Of a stretch of DNA of 64,000 nucleotides, positions 10,973 to 24,000 are shown in pieces. The DNA is from Cotesia glomerata (lineage: Eukaryota; Arthropoda; Insecta; Hymenoptera; Braconidae). The position numbers were made by a program, and so were the translations under genes. The DNA is taken from assembly GCF_020080835.1 (NCBI RefSeq), contig NC_058164.1:1178001-1242000 (forward strand). The letters run 5' to 3'. Every line of letters starts with the position of its first letter. Within the stretch, counting starts at the first letter, position 1. Below the pieces are notes generated by a model. That model was not told the DNA's origin. It did no database searches and was given only the letters and a program-made list of their open reading frames with translations.

Positions 10973-13173
10973 TCACGTTGATGGTTCTTGAGCATCAATT
11001 GGTGGTCGATCCATCCTCTTACGTTTGCGCTCACACTTGGGGCACGGATTTTTCGAATTCAGACAATCAGCATGAAATACAGCATTGCATTCTCCACACT
11101 AAAATTTATTAAGTGAAAATAATAATAAATATGTATTTATAAATAAAATCTTAAGTGTAAATACATACTCTGTACGTCGACGCCATATCAAAAGGATAAA
11201 TAACTTTTGGATTATTGCAAACTTCACATATGAAACCCTTTTGGCTACAAAGCCAACAATTTAAAACATGATTCCTCGCAAACTCGACAATTTTCTGGAG
11301 TTGCTGGGCTAAAGCTCCTGAAGGTACATCCAGAAGATCTGATACCGAGTATTGATGTACATGCTCGTACAAGTAATCTCGTGGCGCAACTTTTTTTTGC
11401 AGTGACTCAATGATTGGTTCACGACAAGTAAACAAATACGCCCGCAGAAGATTCAATTGTATTCTCAAAGTACGCAACTGTGCCATGCTATCCACCGCTG
11501 CGTAAATTTTAGGATTAAGAAGTTTAAGATTCAGTAGAGTAGCACAATCTGTAAGATACGTAGCCGCTTTTACACTAACTCGATAGTGTTTTAAATCCCA
11601 ATTGTGAATTATCCGTGAAGGAATTAAAAATTCTTCTGTTGCCATGCAATTTGTACAAAAATAATTTCCAGAAAATCCACAAACATAAGCTTTCAAAAAA
11701 GTCAATCCTATAGCATGCCCACAATCGAAACAACTGTAGTTTTGAACATCTAGACCTTTTTCATTAGGTAACCGGCCTATTTGTTCTTCCAAGTCATCTC
11801 CAACCTATAAGTGATAATAAAAATATTAATCACAATAATTAACTTTTTTTTATTAGAGGAAAGAAAAAAAAAATACTTACTTTAACTTTTTCAGGTTGGG
11901 GGTCTTCTTTAGTTTGAGTAGCTCCTGGCGTGTATTTATCAAGAAATTCACAAAGGTCTGGAGAAGTAGCATACCCAGCGGTATGATAACTTTTAATTAA
12001 AGCGTCATAAGTCGCACCATCTCCAGGAGTACGTGGTTCTGCCAGAGAATTTCGTGATATCATTGAAGAAGTCATAGAAGATTCGCCTTCTTCTAATGAA
12101 GTAGACCAACCGAGTTTTCCAATTAAAGAATTACCAACAACTTCATTTTTTGTTACTTCTTTGTCTTCTTCTACACCTGCCGCCTCATTTTCAATACTTT
12201 TAACTTCAGCTGTCGCTACATCAGTTGACGTAAGTTCAGTTTCTTGTTTTATTGAATCAGTTTCTTTATCGATTTTCGGAGCATCTTTAATTGGCTGTGA
12301 TCTGCTAGACTCTCCGATGTCTCTATAACCAGTAGTTTTATCGTCAATTTTGATGGATCTTCCACCATTAGCTAAGATTATTCTCAAAGCATCGTCTTCA
12401 TTGACAGAGTTGATATTATTCAAAATAGATTGGGATGAAAAAGAGCCCATACTGCCAATCGAGCTAGCTGTTTCAACATCACTATTGTAAGACGAGTCTA
12501 TCGGATCACTGTTGATAGTCTTGGCAATGTCTACTGCGCTGAAGACTGGACATGATTTCATGGGCGGCAACCAGATGGCTGCCATAAGAAGTGGTGTGCT
12601 TGACCAGAAATTTAATAAACTAGTATTACAGGCCAGTTCGAAAGTAATACTCTCCAGACTCTCAATCAATCTTCTAGTAACCTCTACGTGATCCGCATCG
12701 CGAATGAACGCAGACTTATCGTAATAAGGTTTCAATGCTGAATCTTCTTGCTGTATCGATGAAAGATAGCTTGAGAGAAGCCCCTCATTAAGGGCAAGTC
12801 GTATCCACGCACGACAATAACCAACTTCGGTGGTTATTTGTTGGAAATTTTGTATCTGATCGATCATTTCACGATGCGAAAAGACAAGCAGTGGACCCCA
12901 GAAACTCGGCTGTGGCATCGCGTCAAAGTCTGGACCACTGAGTACCTCTGTAACTCGATTTAAAAGGCTGTCCTTCAGGCCGTGAAGGAATATTGCTTCT
13001 AGTACTGAACAAAGTGCCATTGTTTCCTCGCAGTTCCCGACAGTACCTTCTGATATTCCCTCGACACCTTGAATCTCCATTACCGTTGCGTTCAATTGTT
13101 TCCTCAGTGACTCTTTCACAAGGAAATGCTTTTTGTTGGCGATAGATTTCACAGATTTCAACAGTGAATTCAT
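10973..13173 (-). CDS. Plekhm1: PLEKHM1-like RUN and Rubicon-homology domain protein
   Basis: Three exons, 11881-13173, 11169-11804 and 10973-11098, give 684 residues. Residues about 30-195 are a RUN domain of the PLEKHM1 kind (LCSVLEAIFLHGLKD, PSFWGPLLVFSHREMIDQI, VGYCRAWIRLALNEGLL). A disordered acidic, Ser/Thr/Glu-rich linker follows (about 200-430). The C-terminal 240 residues are the cysteine-rich Rubicon-homology/zf-RING_9 domain: CFDCGHAIG, YFCTNC, RTLRIQLNLLRAYLFTC, CWLCSQKGFICEVCNN, then CGECNAVFHADCLNS and CPKCERKRKR. In vertebrate PLEKHM1 the RH domain binds GTP-loaded Rab7 and the protein tethers HOPS and LC3 to promote autophagosome- and endosome-lysosome fusion. No PH domains, present in the vertebrate protein, are visible in these exons. 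Rubicon is the alternative, but the RUN domain matches PLEKHM1 better. Confidence 0.85.
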
Positions 13174-14151
13174 TTTTATATTTTGATGAATTACTAATCA
13201 CATTCATTAATTTATTGTTTGGCGTTATAATCATTGTCATTACTCCAAATATATCAATAATTACTATTATCGACGTTGTTGTTTAATCAATACACATAAA
13301 ATAATCATTTTACTGGAGTTAAAAAAAATAAAAAAAAAAAAAGAATTATTCAACAAAAAGCACAATCATAAATGTCATAATTAATCACAATTAAAAATAA
13401 TTAATTTTTTAAAGATAATTAAGTAAAGAAGACACTTGTACCCATATAAATCATAATATGTATTATCTGACTAGATAATTCATGATCTTTGAGGTTATAC
13501 TCGTACGATTAGACGAGTAACATATAAATACGTCATCATTGCTGACATACTGATATATAGAGCTTACATGCATACTACAATTTAGTCACAATAATAATTA
13601 TTTTATCAAATATATTTCCAACTTTTTTCATAATAATAATAATAATAATAATAATAGTAACTCAAGGTCAGTAAATAGATAGTTTTTATTGTGGATTAAT
13701 TGCGAGTCTGGTCCAGCTGTTACTGCTACTGGTGTTTATTCAAAAATTAAAAATAAAATAATAAAAAAATGTTTACACGGTGAATGACCTGGCTCTATCA
13801 AAGTCATTAAATTATTTGTTAAGTAAAAAATAAATAAAAGGTTGGATAACAAAAAAAAAGCCGTAAAAGATTGATGTAAGAGTCAAAAGAAACCCGTTCG
13901 TTCGAATCTAGGGGCTAGTATAGGGGAAACTTGTAGAACTGGCCAGGCAGGAAGATGTCATGCTATTTTACTGTGATTCTGGCTATTGGATTGTTCACCA
14001 GCAGTATTACCACCACCTATCAACCAGCACGAGCACCAGCACCCAGCACCAGACCAGAGCAGTACAAGTACAGTATATCAGACCAGGACAAGGACAAGAG
14101 ACAAGAGTGGACAAGAGGATCGGGGAATGGTAGGGAAAGGTATCAAGAAAA
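13174..14151. other. Intergenic region between PLEKHM1-like and polo-like kinase genes
   Basis: Holds the PLEKHM1-like upstream region, an (AAT)n microsatellite at about 13632-13656 and an open frame at 13955-14170 whose first 20 residues resemble a signal peptide (MSCYFTVILAIGLFTSS) but which runs over the TATA box of the next gene; I do not call it a gene. Confidence 0.5.
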
Positions 14152-14159
14152 TATAAAAG
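14152..14159 (+). promoter_or_regulatory. TATA box, probable core promoter of the polo-like kinase gene
   Basis: TATAAAAG lies just before a G+C-richer stretch (14170-14215, containing CGCTCGGTATTCGCGCAG). A start site about 30 bases downstream, near 14182, is expected. The coding start is 1.4 kb further on, so one or more 5' UTR exons are implied, with donors possible before the A-run at 14732. Confidence 0.5.
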
Positions 14160-14182
14160 TGGGGATATAGAACCGCTTGGCG

Positions 14183-14726
14183 CTCGGTATTCGCGCAGCC
14201 TCGTTGCTGACTTGAAACTTTTATTTAGTATTCATCAGTCTTCAGTATCCTACCATTATCCTATGCCTATGCAGTATTTATACTACTTTACATCAGTAAG
14301 TAGTATGTTAGATCTTTTGTGGCTTGCTGTATTTATTAGTAGGTGCTCCTGTTTTATAAACAATCATTCATAATCATAATATAAACTTCAGTAATAATCT
14401 ATCAATGTAAATAATACACTATTTGCTTGTGCTTTGTAATTTATAGAATTCAACAATTCAGTGGTTATTTCCTGCAAGATGTTTTAAAATCCGCTACCGC
14501 AACCTGAGTATCTCTTTGCTATCCAGTTGAGTTGAGCTCATCGTTGCACCTGTTTATGGAATTCCGTGACTAATATTAATCAAACGCGGCAATGCAACTT
14601 GGATTACTATTTACGTTAATCGTAATCGAGATGTAATAAATATCAATTGTAATATGGAGTTATTTTATGAAGCAACAAATTGGAAATATAATTTGGCTGA
14701 CATTAGTAGCAGGTATGTATTTTAAT

Positions 14727-14770
<44 letters not shown>

Positions 14771-15617
14771 TGGGTAGATACCACAAACGGGTCTGCGATA
14801 TGTCGTCATATTGGCGGCGCTCTAATTTTAAGATCAATTAATCGTTATTATATGTGCTCCATATTTTTTATTTTTACGATTATTAATATTTTCATAATGA
14901 ATGCTATTTTTGTTTATTGTAGAGATATAATAAGATTGTGACGTTGATGATGTCAAAGCTGCTGCATTTATGTCGTCTGGAGCTTAACGATCGATCGTCG
15001 AAGGAAATTCAACTCTCTGGGAGACATTCGTACTTGTCACGGGTGGAGCCTTGGCCTGTTACTTCATTATTACCTTCGACATTATTACAATCCTCGAAAA
15101 AAATCTATTTTTGCTGCCAACTATTTTATATACCATAATTATTTCATGTTACGGTAATACAGATATATTTTGATATCTTGGAGTAATCAATTAGTATCAG
15201 TACCTCTTTATAAGACCACGACACGTGAATTATTTATTTTTGTGCTGGAATTTTCTTAGCTGAAGATAATATAGTTTAAATAATCAACCGGACATTGTAT
15301 AAGGTGAGAATTATTAAATAAAAAATTCCAACTGTGATATTCCAAAGTTAAATAGTATGGTGATGAACAATTGTTAAAAAAAAATATTCTCTTTGTTTGT
15401 AGTTTAAATAGACAAGCCTTTAGATAAGAAAAAAAAAATAAGGATACAAATACCAATGTGCCTCAAACGATGATAACAACGAGTGAGTGTACAATAAAAA
15501 ATTTTGAGTGACTAAAAAAGAAGATAAATATTAACCCTGGGTCATCGTTCGTAATTACCGTTGAATAATAATATCAAATAAGATAACGTCGATTTAAAGA
15601 GTAGTTCTTTAACAAAA
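14183..15617 (+). other. 5' UTR exon(s) and intron(s) of the polo-like kinase gene
   Basis: No coding sequence is supported. Includes an uninterrupted A-run of about 37 at 14732-14768 and stop codons in all frames just before the kinase ATG. Which pieces remain in the mRNA cannot be told from the sequence alone. Confidence 0.4.
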
Positions 15618-16295
15618 ATGAATATACCGTACGAAATGAGCAAAGAAAGTTTAATGGTTATTAAAGATAATAATAACTTAAACTCAAAAGTTTGGATTAC
15701 CAGTGATGGTAAAACCTGTTCAACATGTGCGCCGTGTACATCAACGATTCGACCGTGTACCAGTCGAACCGCATCATCACTTCCTGCATCGCTGAGAGAC
15801 TTGCCCATTAATCGGGATGCAAGACGTTCTCGCTCCGAACCAGGGAGCCTGTCTTACTCTAAGACAGTTACTAATCCAATGGGCATTTCAACAGGGATAG
15901 TAACGACCGTGTCCTCATCAACGACACAAGGAAGATCATCAACAGCACCAGCCGCTGCGACAGTACGAATTTCAAGTCTTGACGGACTTGATTCCTTGGG
16001 CGTTCGCTCAGATACGACAAGTCGATCAACTAACAATGGACCGAGGACCAATGACAATGCTACTGGCTCTTCTTCAGCATTTGCATCTCCAGCAAATCAA
16101 CTAGTACCGGTGAATAATAAATCGTGGGACAATAATTCTGCTGAGAATGAGTCTGATTACGTTGTGGACCCAGTACAGGGCAATGCATATCACAAGGGAC
16201 AATTTCTTGGAAAGGTTCGTATACGGTTGTTACACGCCTTTCACGTTTACATCATTATCTCATACATTGAAATAACTCGTTTATCATTTATGTAC

Positions 16296-16344
<49 letters not shown>

Positions 16345-19300
16345 ATAGATAGGATATTTATATACTTATATAGATATGGTAGTATACTTTATACGCCTAA
16401 TATAAGTTATAATAGTCGTTGAACCTTTTACTACTTGGTATCTTTGTGACGATGTCTTAGTCGTTCAGCTCCTGCTGACGTTATGCACCCGTACGCGGCG
16501 GCCTTGTTCACCGTCGTGAGAACAAGGGGACGAACCCCCCCCCCCCTGAGGGTTTTATTCTACCTGAGTCCCATGTTACTTATTCGCTCTATCTATATGT
16601 ATAAACCTATATATAATCAAGTCCCACAAGTATAAATGTGTATACGTTGACTCTACTTTACTCTCGCTCTCATATACCATACCAACTCAAGCAAGTTCAG
16701 TTCGATGCACTTTTTTTCTCCTTGACTCTCAACGGAAGTTACACCCCTCTCACTTCTCAGCCTTTTTTCTTCTTCTTCTTCTTCTTCTTCGTCTTCGTAT
16801 TTTTACTCTTTTTTTTATCATCTCAAATCGTGTATCTCCTGCGTACACTTTCTATGTAATAATATACCTAAAGGCAGTCGCTACTGCTGCTTTTTATTTT
16901 CCCTTTATTCATCACATTACGTTATTTTATCCTTATTGTTGTTATTATTATCATCATTTAATATTATTTATATTAAACTTTTGCACGAAGAAATTTATTG
17001 CTCAATCAAACAGTCAATCCGTACAAAAGTGTTAGTTAGTTCTTTAAGTTCAAATTTTTGACGACAATGTGACCGAATTTCTGGCATGTCTCAAGTCTTA
17101 CAAACCAGACTACTCATTTATTTTTGGTTTGTTGCGTGACGCTCACGGATCATATTCTTTCCTACTTACAGTAGTATGTGCGTGTCTATTCGATTACTTA
17201 AGTCTCAAGGGAACAAAATATTTTTATTTATGTCAGTCTCTGTAATAGAAAAAAAAAATATTAATTTAATTGAAACCAATGCTTATCTTCAACAAATACA
17301 ATAAATAAAGCATAATATGATTACTTTTTTTTTTCCTTTTTAGGGCGGTTTCGCACGAGTTTACTTGATGACTGATATAGCCAATGGGAAAAAATATGCC
17401 TGTAAAATAATTCCGAAGAACCGTATGCAGAAAATTCATATCCAAAAAGTATGAACAATAATTTATGTAACAATTACATTAGTGTAATTAAGTATGAGTA
17501 TCCTGGTTTATTATTTAATGAAAAATATTTATTACCGTAAACAGATTGCACGTGAAATAATGATACACAAAGACTTGAATCACATAAATGTTGTACAAAT
17601 GCATCATTACTTCGAGGATAGTTTAAATGTCTACATGCTTTTAGAAGCGTGTCCAAGAAAGGTATGAAAAATTTCTCTTTGTTTCTTCACGCACAATCAT
17701 TCATCCTTACAAGCGATGACACTAATGTCAATAGTTTAATAATTATAATTTAATTTTATGCTTTCATAAATTCATAGAGTTTAATGCACGTGCTTAAATA
17801 CCGAGGTAAAGTTACTGAACCAGAAGCACGTTATTATATGAAACAAATGGTTACTGGTGTAGCCTACATCCACTCTCAGAAAGTTGTTCATCGTGATCTC
17901 AAACCAGGAAATATGTTTTTATCCGATGGGATGATTGTTAAGATCGGAGACTTTGGTATGGCAACGCGACCTGATGGTCAAAGAAGGCGTGTGTAAGTTA
18001 AACATTTTATGTCTATATCTCAATCTTAATCTCAATCTCAATCTCTAAGAAATAGTCATAATAATTATATTAATGGCCATTAAATACATAACTGTGTACA
18101 TTCTGTAGAACGGTATGCGGAACACCGAATTATATTGCTCCGGAAGTTCTGTACAAGCAAGCTCACAGTTACGAAGCAGATGTGTGGGCTCTAGGATGTA
18201 TTTTGTACGCATTATTGGCGGGTCAACCGCCATTCGATACCGCCACCCTAAAGGAAACCTACTCGAGAATATGTAACAATAGCTACAAGAAACTTGATGA
18301 CTCCATCGTGAGCTCAAGCGGCCAGGATTTAATTCGCTGGCTTCTTCAACCACTACCGGAACTTCGACCGTCATTGGAACGAGTCAAAGAGCATCCGTAT
18401 CTCACAATGGAATATGTACCCGCAAAATTAGCTCATTCATGCTGCTACAGAATGCCGACAATTCACAGCTCGTTAATCGATACCAATGGAAAGTCATCAT
18501 TACTCGCACCCTGTTCAACTTTACCCTCCGGGTCTTCACTGTCTTCCGCCTCATCTAGATCATCAACCTTTCAACGCAATCCCATGGGCGCCGTACCACT
18601 ACCAGTCCTCGCAAATGTTCCACACATTGAAAATAAATCCAAGAGTATTGCTGCTATCGCCACTGTCAAGCCAATTGCCCTTCAGACCCACAAAGAAACC
18701 CAAAAAAAATCAAAAGTCAGCCACTGGCTCGTTCGGAAATTCCCAAAACTTACCAAGTTACGTCATAGAATCGGTAGCTTTCTGTATCCAGACCGTAAAA
18801 AGTCTTCAGAGAGTGCAATGATGCATCGCGCATTGGAACATTGTCTTGCTGAGATACGGTACAATAGAACAACGTGCAATCCACTACCGGTTGATGGAGC
18901 TATTCCCCTATTTATTACAAAGTGGATTGATTACTCTAATAAATATGGATTATGCTTTCAATTGTCTGACCGCTCAGTAGGTGTTTTATTCAATGATAGT
19001 ACCAAGATGAGTTACACTCGTGACAGAAGGTATTTAAATTACTTGAATATTTTCTTACTCTTTATTTATTTATTTATTTGTAAAGAAACGCTCTCGGCAA
19101 TTTACAACAATATGTTACATTTTTATGTATAGAATGTTTAGAATTAATAATTTTATACAATACATAGAACCTGCAAAGAGAAGATAAATTAAGAAAATTT
19201 TTTAAAATTTAAGAAATTAAATAATTAAATTTGGAAGAAAAAATTATAAAAAATTTCCGAGAATAAGAAAACCCTAATATGTCTGATAATTATAATCACT

Positions 19301-20276
19301 ATTTGATAGTTTATAATCCCTACTTGTACACCTGGAATGTTATTATTTTAGAATCATCCTTTTTGCTTCACTTTTTATTGTATCTACTGGTCTTCCAAAA
19401 ATGTCAATATCAATAGCATATTTGTTAATGATTTTGCCTATTCTGTATATCGGTGCACGTGTAGAGAATCGCGACCTTATTGATGGTAAATTTAACAGTC
19501 CTAGTACACGTAGACAAGTGCTGGGTATATTAAAACTGAGACGTATTTTTTATAATTTATTTTTTTTCTGATTTTATTTATTTATTTATTTGCATTGAAT
19601 GTACAACTGTATATTTATTTTTACTATTATTTCAATGTTTCAGACGAGTTGAATACACGACACCGGATGATGAAGTAACACGTTACGCTCGTGAACGCGA
19701 TATACCTACATTCATGCACGAGAAGCTTGAACTTCTTCGGCATTTCACTGAATACATGGACGATCACCTTACTAATGGTATGTTTCTTAACTTATATTTT
19801 TATTCTTATACTTTAATGGATAAGAAATAAAATTAGCAGAAAATGAGAATTGTTGTTATTATTATGTGTTAATGGTCAACATTGTAAATACAGGTGGTGA
19901 AATAGGAGACAGTACCACGAAAGTATCGCGAAGAAACTCTAGCAACGTTCCAAGGATGCGTCGTTGGCTACGTACAGATAAGGCTATCGTTATGGAGCTA
20001 ACGGTTCCGCTGCTGCAAGTTAATTTTTTAGTTGATCATACCAAGATCGTCGTATCAGAAGGTGCACGAGCTAGAGACTATCTTGTAACGTATATTGACG
20101 CTGACAGACACGCGGTCTCTTATTGGTTACGTGATTTACGTGATTGTGGTTGTACGAGTGAGCTTTATGAACGTTTAAATTATGTTTGCAAAGCGTCACG
20201 TGAATTTGTTCATTTAGAACATAATGCTGCGTATTCTGAGATTTCAAGTAATCGCGGTATTAATTCACGCGCTTGA
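15618..20276 (+). CDS. PLK2/3-like: Polo-like kinase of the PLK2/PLK3 group
   Basis: Seven exons: 15618-16214, 17344-17448, 17545-17661, 17778-17992, 18109-19029, 19644-19777, 19894-20276; 823 residues. After a disordered Ser/Thr-rich N-terminus (1-185) comes a full kinase domain: G-loop GQFLGKGGFARVY, Lys220, HRD with Asp313, DFG at 331-333, activation-loop Thr346 in RRRVTVCGTPNYIAPE. Two polo boxes follow. Box 1 has KWIDYSNKYG with Trp617; box 2 has DHTK with His745 and Lys747, so the Trp/His-Lys phosphopeptide clamp known from PLK1 is intact. Polo kinases act in cell-cycle, centriole and stress control. The CGTPNYIAPE loop, long N-terminus and polo-box sequence fit PLK2/3; PLK1 is less likely because of the long N-terminus, and PLK4 is excluded by the paired canonical boxes. 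Drosophila has no PLK2/3. Confidence 0.9.
16215..17343 (+). other. Intron 1 of the polo-like kinase coding region
   Basis: 1129-base intron splitting the glycine loop. Contains (TA)n at about 16303-16341, a run of ten C at 16534-16543, and a (TTC)n tract at 16765-16790. No gene seen. Confidence 0.7.
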
Positions 20277-20592
20277 GTTATAATACTCGGCAATAATTAA
20301 ATGTCTTCCGGGGCAATAATTCATTATTCAAGTAATTAAGACAAAAATAAATAAGGAAAATACAAAAAAAAAAAAAAAGAATATGATAAAAAATTATAAA
20401 TCATTATATAATATTAGCAAAACAGTTAGATTAGTTATAGTGAAACGGTTGATAAGTTCTAGTTGTTTTTGATTAAAAAAATAATGATAAAAAGCAAATA
20501 TATTTTTCGATATTCGTCGATGGTTATATTTTATTAAAACAAGTTATCTATTTCGATAGAAGAGAAATTTAATTTTTTGATGACCAAATTAT

Positions 20593-20624
<32 letters not shown>

Positions 20625-21093
20625 CGAGACAGGGTAATTTTGTATCCTCTGGCCTTTAATTTTTTTGTTTCAAACATACGTCGTTATTGCTGTGATTATT
20701 ATTATTATTAATATTATTATTTTCATTATTATTTAACAAGTCATTTTATAATGTTTGTTATTGAATTATTATGGTGATACTGTGAAAAAATGGTATGTTA
20801 TCTGCACAATTTATGTCAGATTATAAAATAATCTTATTAAAGTGTACAAAATTTACCGATTTAGATATATGTACACGTCGATTGTTATGAAGTATATTAC
20901 GTATATTTATTTATAGTTAATTAATTAATTTTTTTTGTTTTTTACATAATTTTTTTCCACATGTACATGAAAAAAATAATTCACCCGTGTACTTTAACAC
21001 AGCAAAGCTGTCGTTATAATTACAACGATCTCAAATAGTCAATTGTTTGTTTTTATTTATTACATATTACCTTTCATTAATATAAAATCACAT
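20277..21093. other. Convergent 3' UTRs of polo-like kinase and fibulin genes
   Basis: About 820 AT-rich bases between the two stop codons, with a T-run at 20597-20624. No coding sequence. Confidence 0.55.
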
Positions 21094-24000
21094 TTAGAAT
21101 TCATACTCTGTTACAAAAATAAAGAGTTTCGCAACTGCGCTACCAGCAAAAGCATTATTGTGATATATTTCCATGCTGAGGTCCAGCTCGATCTCTTGTG
21201 GTCCAGGCAGAACGCGTGTGAGTACCAGAACTGCTTGAGAAGGAGTGGGTCTACGCAGAGCAAAGCAAGATTCAGTAGCACGCATAACTCCTGGTGGTGC
21301 TCGGGCTTCATTGAATGCCATGCTGAATCTGACAACTGATCCGGGTAAGTGAGTACCACGCATTGTAAATAATTCTAGCTGGCTAGTTGGTGGTAGCGGA
21401 AACATGCTAACGAAGGTGATAAAGTTAAAAGAATAATGAGCGGGTGATCGGAAACAAGCAAGATCTCCGCTTGGGCAATAACGTGACGAACGTACGCATC
21501 GACTGAAAATAAATTCAATATATAAATTTATAACATTTATTGAAAATTTTTTATATTTTTCGGCAAAAACCTACTTAATTCTCGAAGGATCCTGATGATA
21601 ACCAGGCGGACAGTTAATTTTGTTGCATCGAAAACTCCCACGTGTATTTTGACATATTTCCTCAGGTTCACGACACATACGCCCATTTGCACATTCATCG
21701 ATATCTAAAAAAAAAAATATTAATTTATTACCCACACTACTCGAATTATTTTAACTAGCAACCTTGCAGTCAATATGTGACTGCCGTGACTTTTGGACTA
21801 TAAATAAATAAAATTTTGCTTTATTGAATAATGATTTTTGTTAAATTGCACTGTACTTCCTTAACTATTGATGTTTTTAAAGATATAAGCTCATCCCGAT
21901 GTTACACTTATCAGGAGCTTTCATTTGAGTACCCACATGCATTTTGATATATTTTTCATATATACATATATATAATATATATAAATATATGAAAAATTGA
22001 TGTGGGGACTCAAATGAAAGGTCTCGATGAGTGTAACAACGAGATGAGCTTATATCTTTAAAAATGTCAATAGTTTACAATATACAAGGTAATTTCTTAA
22101 TTATGTATTTAGAGATAAAGCATTTTCGAATGCAGCCTAAATACTTATCATTATAAATTGACTATCGGTGAGAATGACATGAAACTTTGAAAAGGCACAA
22201 ATTCAAATCAAGATCTTTGCAAAGATACTAAATTTCTCTAAAAAAACCGATTTTATCATATGACTATCCTGGACACAAAATTATTCTTATCTATATATAT
22301 ATAAGCGAAATACCACTCACTCATCACGAGATCTCCGAAACTATTCGCCCGATTGACTTGAAATTTAGCATAGTTACTCCATTCGTGATGTAGACGCTCA
22401 CTAAGAACGGATTTTACGCAATTCCTAGCCAAAATGAATTTTTCGTCTACCATCACATATGCCCTCCCCTCCCTCCCTCTCATTCTTCTCCTCCCCTCCC
22501 GTGCCCTATAATCTTTCCCCTTCCCTATATCTCTCTCTTTTTTGGGAGCGAAATATCATTTTGACCCTCTAATCTAAGAAACCATCAGTGGCACCCGTAA
22601 ATTATCGAACTCAACCCCCCTACAACCACCCACGCTAATCAACCGTTGCCATGGTTACCATTGTCATGGTTATCGTTGCCATGGTTACCGTTGCTATGGT
22701 TACCGTTGCCGTGGTTACCGTTGCCATGGTTACCGTTACCATGGTTGCCGTTACCATGGTTACCGTTATCATGGTTACCGTTGCTATAATAACTGTCAAA
22801 ATGATTGATTTTAAATTTTATCGATTGACTGTTGGGACAGTAGGAATTCATAATCATACGTTTTTAAGAAAGAATAGCTAAATCATTAATAACTGAAATA
22901 ACTTATATGTATTGGAATAATCATGAAGGATGAACTCGATTATATCATAACACAGATAAATTAAACATAAATATTATCAAGTTGATATTGTTAAATGATT
23001 ATACTGATTTTAATGATTAAAATTAAAATGGTAAATTGTGTCTGATGCGTCTTCTCTAAAATTTTACAACGATATCGTTAAATTATTATAAAAAACGGTC
23101 GATTTAAGATAATTTCTAATAAAATGAGTAATAATAAATATATTTTTAATACCACTTAATCTGTTATGAATTTATTAATAACTAGCTGATACACGCCCGC
23201 TTCGATAGGAATACAATAAATTTTTATGGTGTAACCTAGATGAAAAATATAAACAAAATGGTTAATTTCAAAAGATAATGAATATAAATTTTGAATTAGA
23301 GAAAAGTGATTGTTTGTGATGACCGGTGTTAGCGAGTATTAAATATATGAGAAAAGTATTTTATTATTAACATTTTTTAAAATTAAAAAATTATTGACAT
23401 TTTTAAAATTAAATAATACTATGAAGCGGAAAAGAATAGGAGTTACGGATAATTATTACGTGAATCGTTCCAACATTCACGTAACAGAATAATTGGAGGA
23501 GGAAGAGATTGAGAAAGAAATAGGAAGGACCTTCTTAATAAGAGTTTACAGAATATGCGAGAAACAATTCAGATAGCTCGGACAGGGATTCGAACCCAGA
23601 ACCTTCCGGTGACATGTCGGCTACTCTACCATTTGACCTATCCGGTCTAGACTAAATGTTTAGGATAACATTATTATAATGGGAACGCATCTCACTACAC
23701 AGTACGTCATGGGTGATGCGGAAATCTGTCTAATGACAGATTTACTGACTAACTGACCCATTGATTGATTGATTATTAATAATAAAATACTTTTCTCATA
23801 TATTTAATACTCGCTAACACCGGTTATCATAAACAATCACTTTTCTCTAATTCAAAATTTATATTAATTATCTTTTTGAAATTAATCATTTTGTTTATAT
23901 TTTTCATCTAGGTTACAACATAAAATTTTATTGTATGCCCAGCGAAGCGGGTGGGTATCAGCTAGTTCTCTTAATAACATAGATTACAGCTTCTTTGATT

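Noticed and set aside
12923..13240. Second minus-strand frame overlapping the PLEKHM1-like start
   Set aside because: Different frame from the well-supported RUN domain; no domain content.
22639..22881. Open frames on both strands over the minisatellite
   Set aside because: Caused by a 15-base repeat period within an intron; no start context or splice partners.
23576..23649. Functional tRNA gene
   Set aside because: A and B boxes are present but acceptor and anticodon stems do not pair; a tRNA-derived repeat is more likely.
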